Shown: positions 37,547-45,863, numbered from the stretch's first letter. The stretch: DNA of 64,000 nucleotides from Chitinophaga oryzae (GCF_012516375.2 NZ_CP051204.2:4216001-4280000); one strand, 5' to 3'. Notes: generated by a model not told the origin, from the sequence alone. Made by a program: numbers and translations.

Positions 37547-38386
37547 TCAGCAGCAGCCCGGAGGACAGCAGGCAGCATCCGCCGGCTTTTCAGCATAAAC
37601 GGTAATGCTGTATATGCCTGTAGTGCCTGAACGGAATGCAGCGATTTCTTCCGCGCTCAGGTAGTTGGCCAGGATATCATCCGGAATGGTGATGGTCTTC
37701 TCTTTCTGGATGGTGATGTTTTTAAACCCGTTGTTTTTGATCATGTCCAGGTATTCCTGCTGCTGTACAGCGCCGGATACGCAGCCGGCATACATTTCCG
37801 CAGCCTGTTGAATAGTGGCCGGCAAAGTCCCCTGCAATACGATATCTGAAATACTGAAATGACCACCGGGCTTCAGTACCCGGAATATTTCCCTGATGAC
37901 GCCGTTTTTATTGGGCACCAGGTTCAGCACACAGTTGCTTACCACTACGTCCGCAGTGTTTGCGGTGACCGGCATTTTCTCAATATCCCCCTGGCGGAAC
38001 TCCACGTTATTGAACTGCAGTTTCTCCGCATTCGCCCGGGCCTTATCAATCATGGCCGGCGTAAAATCAATACCGATTACCTTTCCTGTTTCACCGGTTT
38101 CCTGCCGGGCGATAAAACAGTCGTTGCCCGCTCCGGAACCAAGATCGATCACCGTATCACCTTTTTTAATTTTTGCAAATTGTGTTGGCAGTCCGCAGCC
38201 CAGGCCCAGGTCGGCGTCCGGGTTGTAACCTTGCAGCGAGGAGTAATCGTCACTCATGATATTGTACACCTCCGTGGAGCAGCATCCGGAACCGCAACAG
38301 GAAGCCGCGTTGGTGGCCTTGTCCTGCAAAGCGATCTCACTGTATTTCTGTCTCACGATCTCCTTCATTTGTTCATCGGTAGTCAT
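37547..38386 (-). CDS. arsM: Arsenite S-adenosylmethionine methyltransferase ArsM
   Basis: The start is the ATG at 38386 (MTTDEQMKEIVRQKY), giving 279 residues. The SAM fold has VIDLGSGAGNDCF. Arsenite-binding Cys residues lie in LGLGCGLP, SNCVLN and AGCVSG, matching the three conserved Cys of ArsM. Extra Cys clusters ASCCGSGCC near the N-terminus and CCPPGCC at the C-terminus may add metal binding. It methylates arsenite. An ArsR-type palindrome lies directly upstream of its start codon. Confidence 0.95.
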   Translation of the reverse strand: MTTDEQMKEIVRQKYSEIALQDKATNAASCCGSGCCSTEVYNIMSDDYSSLQGYNPDADLGLGCGLPTQFAKIKKGDTVIDLGSGAGNDCFIARQETGETGKVIGIDFTPAMIDKARANAEKLQFNNVEFRQGDIEKMPVTANTADVVVSNCVLNLVPNKNGVIREIFRVLKPGGHFSISDIVLQGTLPATIQQAAEMYAGCVSGAVQQQEYLDMIKNNGFKNITIQKEKTITIPDDILANYLSAEEIAAFRSGTTGIYSITVYAEKPADAACCPPGCC

Positions 38387-38397
38387 CACTTATAAAT

Positions 38398-38423
38398 TAT
38401 CGTATTATTGCAATATTGCGATA
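38398..38423 (-). promoter_or_regulatory. ArsR-type operator upstream of arsM
   Basis: The dyad ATCGTATTATTG / CAATATTGCGAT is centred between 38410 and 38411, 12 bp before the arsM start codon. It is 22 of 24 bases identical to the palindrome upstream of arsR, so both are probably bound by the same repressor. Confidence 0.75.
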
Positions 38424-38441
38424 TATAAAAGCAAAAAAATA

Positions 38442-38771
38442 TCAGCAGCAGGTATTCTGCAGGTCGACGTCTTTAAAGAACGCATTAAAAAGCTCCTTGT
38501 ATTGCTTCCAGATTTTGGGGTTGATGCAATAGCACACGCTCGCTCCTTCTATGGAACCCTGTATGATGCCGGCTGTCTTCAGCTCTTTCAGGTGCTGGGA
38601 AGTAGTGGCCTGTGCCAGGCCCAGTTCTTCTACCAGGTCGCCGCACACACAGGCATTCTTTTTCACGAGGTACTGCAGGATCGCAATACGTGCCGGATGC
38701 GCCAAAGCCTTGGCCATGGCAGCCATTTCGTTCTGCTGTTGCGTAAAAAGATCTGTTTTCGTTGCACCCAT
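38442..38771 (-). CDS. arsR: ArsR-family arsenic-responsive repressor
   Basis: The protein has 109 residues. The winged helix-turn-helix is complete (HPARIAILQYL, then GLAQATTSQHLKELKTAGII). Cys41 and Cys43 in ACVCGDL form the classic arsenite-sensing pair near the recognition helix, and a terminal CC may add a third ligand. It is the first gene of the arsenic operon. A palindrome starting 4 bp upstream of its start codon is the probable autoregulatory operator. Confidence 0.96.
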   Translation of the reverse strand: MGATKTDLFTQQQNEMAAMAKALAHPARIAILQYLVKKNACVCGDLVEELGLAQATTSQHLKELKTAGIIQGSIEGASVCYCINPKIWKQYKELFNAFFKDVDLQNTCC

Positions 38772-38774
38772 AGA

Positions 38775-38804
38775 TTAATTGTATTATTGCAATATTACGA
38801 TTAA
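38775..38804 (-). promoter_or_regulatory. ArsR operator upstream of arsR
   Basis: TTAATTGTATTATTG (38775-38789) and CAATATTACGATTAA (38790-38804) form a 15+15 palindrome with two mismatched pairs. It contains a TAATATTG element that could be the -7 of the arsR promoter, so bound repressor would block polymerase directly. Confidence 0.75.
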
Positions 38805-39113
38805 TTTCGTTTTTAAAGAAAAATTTTTCAGGAAACCCATGCATGATAAGATTATAAAAAAACATAGAAGAAATGTGTGCCCGGATGAGAAAAAATGATA
38901 AGATTGCACAGCCATCGCCGGCGAACATCAACTTACTCCTTTAATCGCAGGGAAGCATCCAACGGATGCCAACCTGTTAATCAAAAAAGAAGGCACGGGA
39001 GTGGAAAAATGTTTTTGACGACTGGTTGGAGCGGCGTGGCGACTAAATACCGGTAAAATACAGGGATGGCATCAAAGCCAACGGAGATGAACATTTTAAA
39101 TCATTAGCGCAAT
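38805..39113. other. Divergent intergenic region, arsR to Imm51-like gene
   Basis: No complete gene is seen. A short frame at about 38985-39045 ends in a protein-like tail (FDDWLERRGD) after an in-frame stop, which could be the remnant of a lost gene or chance. It should carry the promoter of the plus-strand gene at 39114. Confidence 0.4.
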
Positions 39114-39464
39114 ATGGAAACAACCAATTTTGAAACGGCGATACAGCCATTTTTCTGGGTAGAACACGAAGGCAGCGTGTCCATCTGTCTGAATGTTGGC
39201 ACGTACAAAGCAGAGGTTTTCCAGGTCCGGGAGGAAGAAGGTTTTGAGGGAAACGGATATGACTGGGCGTCTTTAGCCCATGTTTTCTTACAAGAACAAA
39301 AACCGGCATTAGCCGGCATTGTTAAATTTGACCCCGAAGCGGATATGTTTTGCGCCTATTCGCTCAACAAAGAGGCCTTGAAAGAATTTGCGCTTTCCTT
39401 CAAAGAGGCATGTGAAAACAACACGCTGATAAAGGATTTGTTTTCACGGGCTGAACTGGACTAG
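39114..39464 (+). CDS. Imm51-like immunity-family protein
   Basis: The protein has 116 residues without a signal peptide. The pattern PFFWVEHEGSVSICLN, then EGNGYDWASLAHVF, then VKFDPEADMFCAYS and ALKEFALSFKEAC fits the Imm51 immunity family as I know it (GNGYDW core, FDPE strand). By family it would neutralise a polymorphic toxin, but no toxin gene is in the window. It converges on the ABC permease gene with a gap of only 7 bp. Confidence 0.7.
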   Translation: METTNFETAIQPFFWVEHEGSVSICLNVGTYKAEVFQVREEEGFEGNGYDWASLAHVFLQEQKPALAGIVKFDPEADMFCAYSLNKEALKEFALSFKEACENNTLIKDLFSRAELD

Positions 39465-39471
39465 CCATCCG

Positions 39472-40239
39472 CTACCCTCGTTTATTATACACCCGCATGG
39501 CGAAGGCATAAGCTACAAGCATAATTCCCAGGCACCACGCCAGCGCCACCCATATTTCACCGTTGACCGGCTGATTGGAAAGCAGCGCCCTGATGGCATT
39601 CACCATCGGCGTCAGCGGCTGGTTTTCAGCAAAGGCCCGTACGCCCGCCGGCATAGTGCTGGTAGGCACAAATGCCGAACTGATCAACGGCAGGAAGTGG
39701 ATCGGATAAGCGATGGCGCTGGCGCCATCCACCGATTTGGCGGACAGTCCGGCGATAGCGGCCACCCAGGTCAGCGCCAGTGTGAACATGGCGAGTATCC
39801 CTGCGACGGCCAGCCATGACAGTACCCCTGCGGAGGAACGGAAGCCCATCAGCAGCGCCACCAGCACGATCACGGACACCGAAATCACGTTGGACACCAG
39901 CGAGGTCAGCACATGCCCCCATAAGGCAGCGGAACGGGCGATAGGCATGGAGTTGAAACGTTCGAATATTCCCCGTTGCACATCGGTAAACAGGCGGAAA
40001 GATACGTACCCGATACTGTTGGCCACCGCGATGAGCATGATGCCCGGCAACAGGTAGTTGACATAGTTGTCAGCACCGCTTTGAATGGCGCCGCCCAGCA
40101 CGTATACAAACAACAGCATGAGTGCAATGGGCATGATGGTCACCGTAATGATAGTGTCCATGCTGCGGAAGATATGGCGCATGGAACGCCCCAGCATAAC
40201 GCCCATATCCATGAAATAGTAGTTTTTTGTCGCTTCCAT
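39472..40239 (-). CDS. ABC-2-type exporter permease (DrrB-like)
   Basis: The start is the ATG at 40239 (MEATKNYYFMDMGVMLGR), giving 255 residues; upstream starts would overlap the ATPase gene. Six membrane helices and the segments LPGIMLIAVANSIGYVSF and PIHFLPLISSAFVPTSTMP are typical of the daunorubicin-resistance DrrB branch. With the ATPase encoded 1 bp upstream it should form a drug or lipid exporter. It is the last gene of a three-gene operon with an XRE-pentapeptide regulator. Confidence 0.92.
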   Translation of the reverse strand: MEATKNYYFMDMGVMLGRSMRHIFRSMDTIITVTIMPIALMLLFVYVLGGAIQSGADNYVNYLLPGIMLIAVANSIGYVSFRLFTDVQRGIFERFNSMPIARSAALWGHVLTSLVSNVISVSVIVLVALLMGFRSSAGVLSWLAVAGILAMFTLALTWVAAIAGLSAKSVDGASAIAYPIHFLPLISSAFVPTSTMPAGVRAFAENQPLTPMVNAIRALLSNQPVNGEIWVALAWCLGIMLVAYAFAMRVYNKRG

Positions 40240-40240
40240 T

Positions 40241-41008
40241 TTATACAACCTCCTTTTTACCAACGATACTGAGGAAGATCTCTTCCAGCGTCGGCTGTTT
40301 TTCAATGTATTCTTTTTGGGCAGGCGGAAACAGCTGCTTCAGCTCTGCGAGCGTACCATTTACAATAATGCGGCCCTTGTGAAGAATGGCGATCCTGTCG
40401 GCCAGCTGCTCTGCTTCTTCGAGATACTGAGTGGTCAGGAAGACGGTGGTGCCGCTGTTGGCCATCTCTTTGATGATCTTCCACACCTCAATGCGCGCCT
40501 CGGGGTCCAGCCCTGTGGTGGGCTCGTCCAGGAAAATGAGCCGGGATTGTCCCACCAGGCTCATGGCGATATCCAGCCGGCGTCGCATTCCTCCTGAATA
40601 AGTGGATGCCCTGCGGTTGGCAGCATCGGTAAGACCGAAACGTTGCAGCAGATCGTCAGCCACCTGGTGTGGCTGCGCGAGGTGCCGCAGCTGCGCGATC
40701 ATCACCAGGTTCTCCCGGCCGGTCAGGATCTCGTCCACGGCTGCGAACTGGCCGGTCAGGCTGATGGACCGACGCACCCCTTCCGGCTGCGACGCCACAT
40801 TGAAACCGTTTACCAGGGCAGTTCCTCCATCTTGCCGGAGCAGCGTGGTCAGGATTCTGACGATGGTCGTTTTGCCGGCGCCGTTAGAACCGAGCAAGGC
40901 GAAGATGGTGCCCGCCCTGACCTGGAAATCCACGTCCGTAAGTACCGGTACGTTCTTGTAGGATTTCTTCAATCCTCTTACTGAAATAGCGAATTCATTT
41001 TGTAACAT
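40241..41008 (-). CDS. ABC transporter ATP-binding protein (DrrA-like)
   Basis: The protein has 255 residues. Walker A GSNGAGKTT, the Q loop SLTGQFAAVDE, the signature YSGGMRRRLDIAMSL and Walker B LIFLDEPTTGLDP are all intact. The length and the short C-terminal tail (PTLEEIFLSIVGK) match the DrrA branch of drug exporters. It starts 11 bp after the stop of the XRE-pentapeptide gene and abuts the permease gene. Confidence 0.95.
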   Translation of the reverse strand: MLQNEFAISVRGLKKSYKNVPVLTDVDFQVRAGTIFALLGSNGAGKTTIVRILTTLLRQDGGTALVNGFNVASQPEGVRRSISLTGQFAAVDEILTGRENLVMIAQLRHLAQPHQVADDLLQRFGLTDAANRRASTYSGGMRRRLDIAMSLVGQSRLIFLDEPTTGLDPEARIEVWKIIKEMANSGTTVFLTTQYLEEAEQLADRIAILHKGRIIVNGTLAELKQLFPPAQKEYIEKQPTLEEIFLSIVGKKEVV

Positions 41009-41019
41009 GTATACTGGAT

Positions 41020-41901
41020 TTATAAAGTGATTAGCGTGATGCCGCTCATATCTGCTTTGCCGTTTTTCAGGAATTCGTACGTCATCCGGTCAGCCTCACA
41101 GTTCACAAACCGGAGCGGCTTTAACGTCTTACATTTGAAGAAGGTATTGAAGAGCCTGGCATCCTGGAAGGTCACCCTGGAAAAAGAACAGTTGTCGAAA
41201 TAACAGTCCTCCAGCGTGCTGCCTTCGAACACCATATCCGCCAGGGATGTATTCACGAAGGAAGTCCGGTTCAACACGGCGTTTGTCATCGTATTTTTTG
41301 CGCAGCTGGCAGAATGGAAGCTGGCCCCGGTGAAATCCGCCCCTGAGAAATTGCAGCTTTTAATATGACTTCCGGAGAATTCGGCTTCTCTCAGCGAACA
41401 TTCTTTAAAGAGGTTGGTATCTATATGGGATTTTTGAAAATGGCTGCCGCTCATATCGGAACCGGAAAAATCGCAACTGCTCACATGATTGCCTTTCAGC
41501 AGCAATCCCGCCATGTCTGAGCCGATGAACCTGCAACGCTGCATATTAGACGAGCTGAATTTCTCATGCAGATGCTTCAGGCCGGAAAAGTCAGCATCCA
41601 CCCAGTTGCCGAGCGACATATCCCAGGCACGCTTTGGTTCGTGCTCCACCGCTGTGGATTCCGCCAGCGGCTGATCCGACTCACCGGCAGCAGAAGGGAA
41701 GCCTTCGGAAAAATAGTTGAGATCGACTCCCAGCACTTGTGCCAACCGGTTCATAGTAATAATGTCCGGAATAGACTCACCCCGCTCCCATTTTCCTACC
41801 GCCTGCGGACTGATAAAAAGTAATTGAGCCAATTGCGCCTGCGACATGTCTGCCTGTTTTCTTGCTCTGGCAATCTTGCTGCCGATGATTTTAATGTCCA
41901 T
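41020..41901 (-). CDS. XRE-type HTH regulator fused to pentapeptide repeats
   Basis: The start is taken at the ATG at 41901 (MDIKIIGSKIARARKQ), giving 293 residues. Residues 4-60 are an HTH_3 domain (MSQAQLAQLLFISPQAVGKW). After a short linker, residues about 95-270 are pentapeptide-like repeats with the A(D/N)LXX rhythm: CRFIGSDMAGLLLKGNHVS, CDFSGSDMSGSHFQKS, CNFSGADFTGASF. Pentapeptide proteins fold as a right-handed beta helix that can mimic DNA. The gene leads an operon with an ABC exporter, so it is probably its regulator. A hairpin and a direct repeat lie upstream. Confidence 0.85.
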   Translation of the reverse strand: MDIKIIGSKIARARKQADMSQAQLAQLLFISPQAVGKWERGESIPDIITMNRLAQVLGVDLNYFSEGFPSAAGESDQPLAESTAVEHEPKRAWDMSLGNWVDADFSGLKHLHEKFSSSNMQRCRFIGSDMAGLLLKGNHVSSCDFSGSDMSGSHFQKSHIDTNLFKECSLREAEFSGSHIKSCNFSGADFTGASFHSASCAKNTMTNAVLNRTSFVNTSLADMVFEGSTLEDCYFDNCSFSRVTFQDARLFNTFFKCKTLKPLRFVNCEADRMTYEFLKNGKADMSGITLITL

Positions 41902-42283
41902 CTGTACTGTTTTGTTTTTCGATAATGCAAAGATATCCGGGTTCATTACAGGACCATCAAAAGCATCGCTACTGTTAGTTGTATGATCGCTACTCCCGGT
42001 TGTTTTTCGACAACCGGGAGTAGTAACCATTGATAATCAGTCAGTTTAAATGCTTCCCCTCTTATCGTATAACCGCCGGCCACGGCCGTTCGCCCCCGGG
42101 GAATACTATTTGAAGACCTATATATTAAAAACAAAGACACTATGACAACTGCCGGTTGTCCCTGCTGAGGCCATATTGCAGTCTGGAAAGATAACTTAGC
42201 CATCGACCCGTCATGTTTGCATGCCTGTTTTATCTATTCCTGTGATCTGTACTCAGTAACCATTTATTAAATCACCTGTCCAA
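41902..42283. other. Divergent intergenic region, XRE operon to terpene synthase 2
   Basis: No gene is seen in these 382 bp. They hold the hairpin at 41990-42023, the direct repeat ATCGCTACT at 41965-41973 and 41986-41994 (21 bp apart), and presumably both divergent promoters. No clear TAnnTTTG element was found for the terpene synthase. Confidence 0.5.
41990..42023. repeat. Perfect 14-bp inverted repeat upstream of the XRE operon
   Basis: CTACTCCCGGTTGT (41990-42003) and ACAACCGGGAGTAG (42010-42023) form a 14-bp stem around TTTTCG. No T-run follows on either strand, so an operator or an RNA leader structure is more likely than a terminator. Confidence 0.7.
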
Positions 42284-43228
42284 ATGGAAATTCCTTTATT
42301 GGTATCCCGTTTTCCCGGGATGGAACACCCTCAGAAAAACGAAATCATCGCCGACACCAAACAGTTTTTCAGCACGGAAGCTTTCGATATTCTCGATGAG
42401 AATACGCGGCAATACGGAGACTATGTGGCGGCCGGCGCCCTGTATTCTATTTACATTTACCCGCTGGGAGACACCCGGAAGCTGAAGGCAGTGGCCCGCT
42501 TTTTTGCCTACTGGGCGCTGATAGACGATCGGTATTTTGACAATTCCACCGACCTGGACGATATCCGCAGGCTGATGGAGCAGTTTGTAGCAGCGATGGA
42601 AGGAACGTCCGACGACGAACGCTTTGCACCGGTGCATGCGTTCTGCTCCCGCCCTGACTGGAACGAAGGGACCCTGGCCCTGTTCAGGAACGAGATGAAG
42701 AAATACCTCGACGGTATGATGCGCCTCCGCATAGCAGAAGTACAGGAACAGCTGCTTACGGTGGACGAATACCTCCGTTACCGGCATTATAATATCGCTA
42801 TGTGGGTCATCTTCTCGATATTGTATGATACGCAGGACGACCTGGAGCTGTCTACCTTCCGGCATCCCGGGTTTGCGCACATTTTCGATTGCTCCAGCAG
42901 GTGCATCGCTGTGCTGCTTGACCTGTACAATTTAAAAGCGAGAAAAGCAGAGAAATCCGACTACACCAATCTTCTCCGGGTAATGCAGCGTGCCGAAGGG
43001 TTGGACGAAGACGCCGCCATCCGCAGGTGTATCCAGTTGTTTTATGATTATGAGCTGGAGATGGAAGAGGCCTGCAACAAGCTGGAGGCTGATTATCCGC
43101 GGGAAGTGCTTTATTTTAAGTACGTAGAGTCCGGCTCTGTCAGGTATTGTACCGAGAGCCGCAAAATGCGGTACCGGCAGCTATCGGACGCCGATGAGGA
43201 CCTGGTCAACGGCCGGACCGTCCTGTAA
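42284..43228 (+). CDS. Terpene synthase-family protein with degenerate second metal motif
   Basis: The protein has 314 residues and the all-helical terpene cyclase layout. The aspartate-rich motif is strong: IDDRYFD with Asp81, Asp82 and Asp86. The terminal arginine-tyrosine feature is present as MRY. The second metal motif, normally NDxxSxxxE, aligns with LDLYNLKAR at residues 212-220, so Asn is Leu, Ser is Asn and Glu is Arg, leaving only Asp213. It may bind fewer metal ions, act on an unusual substrate, or have lost ionisation activity. It is unlike the canonical enzyme at 21112-22038. No other terpene gene is adjacent. Confidence 0.85.
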   Translation: MEIPLLVSRFPGMEHPQKNEIIADTKQFFSTEAFDILDENTRQYGDYVAAGALYSIYIYPLGDTRKLKAVARFFAYWALIDDRYFDNSTDLDDIRRLMEQFVAAMEGTSDDERFAPVHAFCSRPDWNEGTLALFRNEMKKYLDGMMRLRIAEVQEQLLTVDEYLRYRHYNIAMWVIFSILYDTQDDLELSTFRHPGFAHIFDCSSRCIAVLLDLYNLKARKAEKSDYTNLLRVMQRAEGLDEDAAIRRCIQLFYDYELEMEEACNKLEADYPREVLYFKYVESGSVRYCTESRKMRYRQLSDADEDLVNGRTVL

Positions 43229-43233
43229 GCTGG

Positions 43234-43542
43234 TTAGTTACCAAAAACCGACCAGCAGATGTCATTCCGCAGCCGCTGATCATCGACCACGAGGGCCCGG
43301 ATTTTTCCCGGCAGCTGGTCCAGTTGCCATTGGCGTTCTTTAACACGGGCTTCTTCCTTTTGATTTTCCGGCGCTGCAGCCACAGCAGCCCTGATGGCAT
43401 AGGCAGCTGCCCCGAGTTCATGCGCCGCCACATGGGCCACTGCCACCGCCCAGATGGCCAGCAGATGATGGTCTTCATCAGACAGGGTGCCTCCCCGGCG
43501 GACAGTAATAAACCTTTCATCCCTGATTTTAGGAAGGATCAT
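43234..43542 (-). CDS. Imm-5-like putative immunity protein, apparently internally deleted
   Basis: The start is taken at the ATG at 43542 (MILPKIRDERFITVRRGG), giving 102 residues; the longer frame upstream would overlap another gene. The opening RRGGTLSDEDHHLLAIWA and the later block HVAAHELGAAAYAIRAA are both hallmarks of the Imm-5-like family, where roughly 50-60 residues normally separate them. Here they are joined directly by VAVA. The C-terminus (ENQKEEARVKERQWQLDQLP) is normal. The gene is in frame and may still be expressed, but a pseudogene-like deletion is probable. Confidence 0.7.
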   Translation of the reverse strand: MILPKIRDERFITVRRGGTLSDEDHHLLAIWAVAVAHVAAHELGAAAYAIRAAVAAAPENQKEEARVKERQWQLDQLPGKIRALVVDDQRLRNDICWSVFGN

Positions 43543-43558
43543 ATATAGATAGCTGTGT

Positions 43559-44065
43559 TTACAAAGGAGCCGGTACCAGCGCCATAATAGGGTGCAGAAT
43601 GGTTTCTTCAAACTCCGCTGCAAGCTGCTCCTGGGCTTTTCCGCCGCCAAAAGCGGGACTGACTTTGTAGCTTCTGATGAGGTGCTGTTTCTTTTTGCCC
43701 ATGGCATAGTGCCACTCGCCGGACGAGGATCTGGTGAAGATCACGATCTCGTCCAGCGCCATAAGCCGCTTTCTTCCAAAAGGCGGATTTTCCTTGTACA
43801 CCGCGTTGGTCTCTCTGTCGAATTCATAACGCACGTTGAACCGGAACATATAGTCGACCAAACCGTGGCCCACGAAATAAATCATCAGGGCATAACACAC
43901 GATCCTGCCAGCTTCACCGATCCGGACATAAAAGATGGCCAGGAAGATGGCAACAACAGCAATGATCCCTGCGTACCAGGCCAGGCTCGATACCAGTCTC
44001 CGGTTGGGCTGTAACGAAATCCTGCCGGGTGAGATCACCACATTTAACTTATCCTTTAGACCCAT
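43559..44065 (-). CDS. Two-helix membrane protein, unknown family
   Basis: The protein has 168 residues. Two membrane helices (about residues 28-46 and 52-70) are followed by a cytoplasmic domain of about 95 residues with strands such as VRYEFDRETNAVYKENPP and HYAMGKKKQHLI. The layout resembles bacterial PH-like membrane proteins, like its neighbour at 44049-44510, which it overlaps by 17 bp. Function unknown; probably co-expressed with both flanking genes. Confidence 0.7.
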   Translation of the reverse strand: MGLKDKLNVVISPGRISLQPNRRLVSSLAWYAGIIAVVAIFLAIFYVRIGEAGRIVCYALMIYFVGHGLVDYMFRFNVRYEFDRETNAVYKENPPFGRKRLMALDEIVIFTRSSSGEWHYAMGKKKQHLIRSYKVSPAFGGGKAQEQLAAEFEETILHPIMALVPAPL

Positions 44066-44510
44066 CTGTTGCGATTATTTCCTCGATGTCATTTAAAATA
44101 CCCTGTATGCCTCTGGCGGTAAACCCTTGCACCAGGGATACTGATTTCTCTTTACCGTCCTTCAGGTAGTATACGTTCAGGGTGGTATTGGTGGTAATAA
44201 AATTCTGGCGGAGAGAATACAGTTCAAAATGTTGTATCGCCGAAATCGGTATGGTATAACCGGATTTGATCAGTGCCATCCTTCCACTGATCTCTTTTTT
44301 GTCCATGTCGATGACCAGCGATTTTGTAAAAGCACTCAGGACAAAGATGACAGCGCAGGCGGCAAAGATCCATATTACGCCGGGCGATTTTATGTAGATG
44401 CCAAGGGCGACGAAAAGCAGCGCCAGTCCTATCACTACAATATTGAACCCTAACTGGGGTTTCATTTTGTACACGTTACCTTCTCTGGTAAAATTTTTGG
44501 GTTGTTCCAT
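44049..44510 (-). CDS. Two-helix membrane protein with bacterial PH-like domain
   Basis: The protein has 153 residues. A short N-terminal strand region is followed by two helices (NIVVIGLALLFVALGIYIK and VIWIFAACAVIFVLSAF) and a beta-rich C-terminal part (SLVIDMDKKEISGRMALIKS, YTIPISAIQHFELYSLRQ) typical of small bacterial PH-like domains. Its role is unknown. It leads a three-gene minus-strand group with the next membrane protein and the deleted immunity-like gene. Confidence 0.72.
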   Translation of the reverse strand: MEQPKNFTREGNVYKMKPQLGFNIVVIGLALLFVALGIYIKSPGVIWIFAACAVIFVLSAFTKSLVIDMDKKEISGRMALIKSGYTIPISAIQHFELYSLRQNFITTNTTLNVYYLKDGKEKSVSLVQGFTARGIQGILNDIEEIIATDGSKG

Positions 44511-44720
44511 TGATGAACTATTCAGGTTTAATACAGGTATTTCAATTGGTCCGGATTTGGGTTACCTCCCACGGTTTAGTTTATCCATTCCCGTTGGGAG
44601 CGGCAAATTTAAGCATTTCGCAGCGTAATGGATATTTTTTTTCCGATAGGACGCTCCTCAGAAAATAGCTTTCATTTATAACTTCCGGCGGTTATATTTG
44701 TTTACCTGACATGTCCACTT

Positions 44721-45863
44721 ATGAACAACAAGCTAAAAATTGCCATCGGATGCCTCTTTGCCACGTTCCTTGTTCACCGTACCGGAACAGCGCAAAACCA
44801 AAGCGCCACCTATAAAAACCCGTTGCCCATAAAATTCGGCGACCCCTATGTGCTGCAGTTAAAGGGCGGCCAGTACTATATGTACGGGACGGGCGGCGGC
44901 GCCAAAAACGGCTTTGCCGCTTATTCATCTCCCGACCTGGTCCACTGGAAAGAAGAAGGACAGGTATACTACGCCGGCAACAGGAACGGCTGGAGTGATT
45001 CCACCGCCGCCTGGGACGGCGCCTATTGGGCGCCGGAGGTGTATGCCCACCAGGGTAAATACTACCTGTTCTACAGCGCACAATGGAAAAACAATCCTGG
45101 CAGGGAACTCGAAAATTTTCGTATAGGTGTAGCCGTTGCCGACAGTCCTGCCGGCCCGTTCACCGACCTAACAGACAAACCCATCTTCGATCCCGGCTAT
45201 CCTGTCATCGATGCCAACGTGTTATTTGACAAAAGCGGGAAGATTTATCTCTACTATTCCCGCTGCTGTTACAAACATCCGGTAGAAAGCGAAGTGGCTG
45301 ACTGGGCCCGGAAAAAAGGATGGTTCGACAGTATAGAAGAAAGCTGGGTATACGGAGTGGAACTGAAACCTGATTTCAGCGGCGTTGTCGGGGAACCGGT
45401 ACTGCTGTTGCGTCCACCGGTAAAAATGGGCGATCAGCAGACAGAATGGGAAAGCCGCTCCGTTACCTCGAAAGAAGTCAACCGCCGCTGGACAGAAGGT
45501 TCGGCCATCTTCCGGAAGGGCGATACTTACTACATGATGTACTCCGCCAACTATTTTGGCGGTAAGAACTACGCTGTAGGATATGCCACCTCCAAAAGCC
45601 CGCTGGGGCCTTTTGTGAAAGCAGCCAACAATCCGGTATTGCAGAAAAACAATGATAAAGGCGGCGTAGTGACCGGCACAGGGCATAACAGCATCACCTG
45701 GTCGCCGGACGGCAAAGAGATGTTTTGCGTATATCACGCCCGTACCCTGGCCACCGGCGATGAACGCGTGGTTTTTATCGACCGGGTGAAGATCTTAAAA
45801 GACGGGAAGCTGATGGTAGAAGGACCTACTACCACCCCACAGGTAGCGCCTAAACGAAAATAA
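44721..45863 (+). CDS. Glycoside hydrolase family 43-like enzyme
   Basis: The protein has 380 residues with a signal peptide ending near TGTAQ. The five-bladed propeller catalytic triad of GH43 is visible: general base Asp41 in KFGDPYVL, the pKa-modulating Asp164 in VIDANVLF, and general acid Glu259 in WTEGSAIF. Blade motifs such as SSPDLVHWKEEG and ATSKSPLGPF support it. GH43 enzymes release arabinose or xylose from plant polysaccharides, so a periplasmic hemicellulose role is likely. It is 262 bp upstream of the cytochrome/DUF1501 operon on the same strand but has a separate promoter between them. Confidence 0.93.
   Translation: MNNKLKIAIGCLFATFLVHRTGTAQNQSATYKNPLPIKFGDPYVLQLKGGQYYMYGTGGGAKNGFAAYSSPDLVHWKEEGQVYYAGNRNGWSDSTAAWDGAYWAPEVYAHQGKYYLFYSAQWKNNPGRELENFRIGVAVADSPAGPFTDLTDKPIFDPGYPVIDANVLFDKSGKIYLYYSRCCYKHPVESEVADWARKKGWFDSIEESWVYGVELKPDFSGVVGEPVLLLRPPVKMGDQQTEWESRSVTSKEVNRRWTEGSAIFRKGDTYYMMYSANYFGGKNYAVGYATSKSPLGPFVKAANNPVLQKNNDKGGVVTGTGHNSITWSPDGKEMFCVYHARTLATGDERVVFIDRVKILKDGKLMVEGPTTTPQVAPKRK

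Noticed and set aside
38985..39045. Protein-like tail FDDWLERRGD before the Imm51-like gene
   Set aside because: A stop lies shortly upstream in frame and no matching N-terminal part was found; too short to call a pseudogene.
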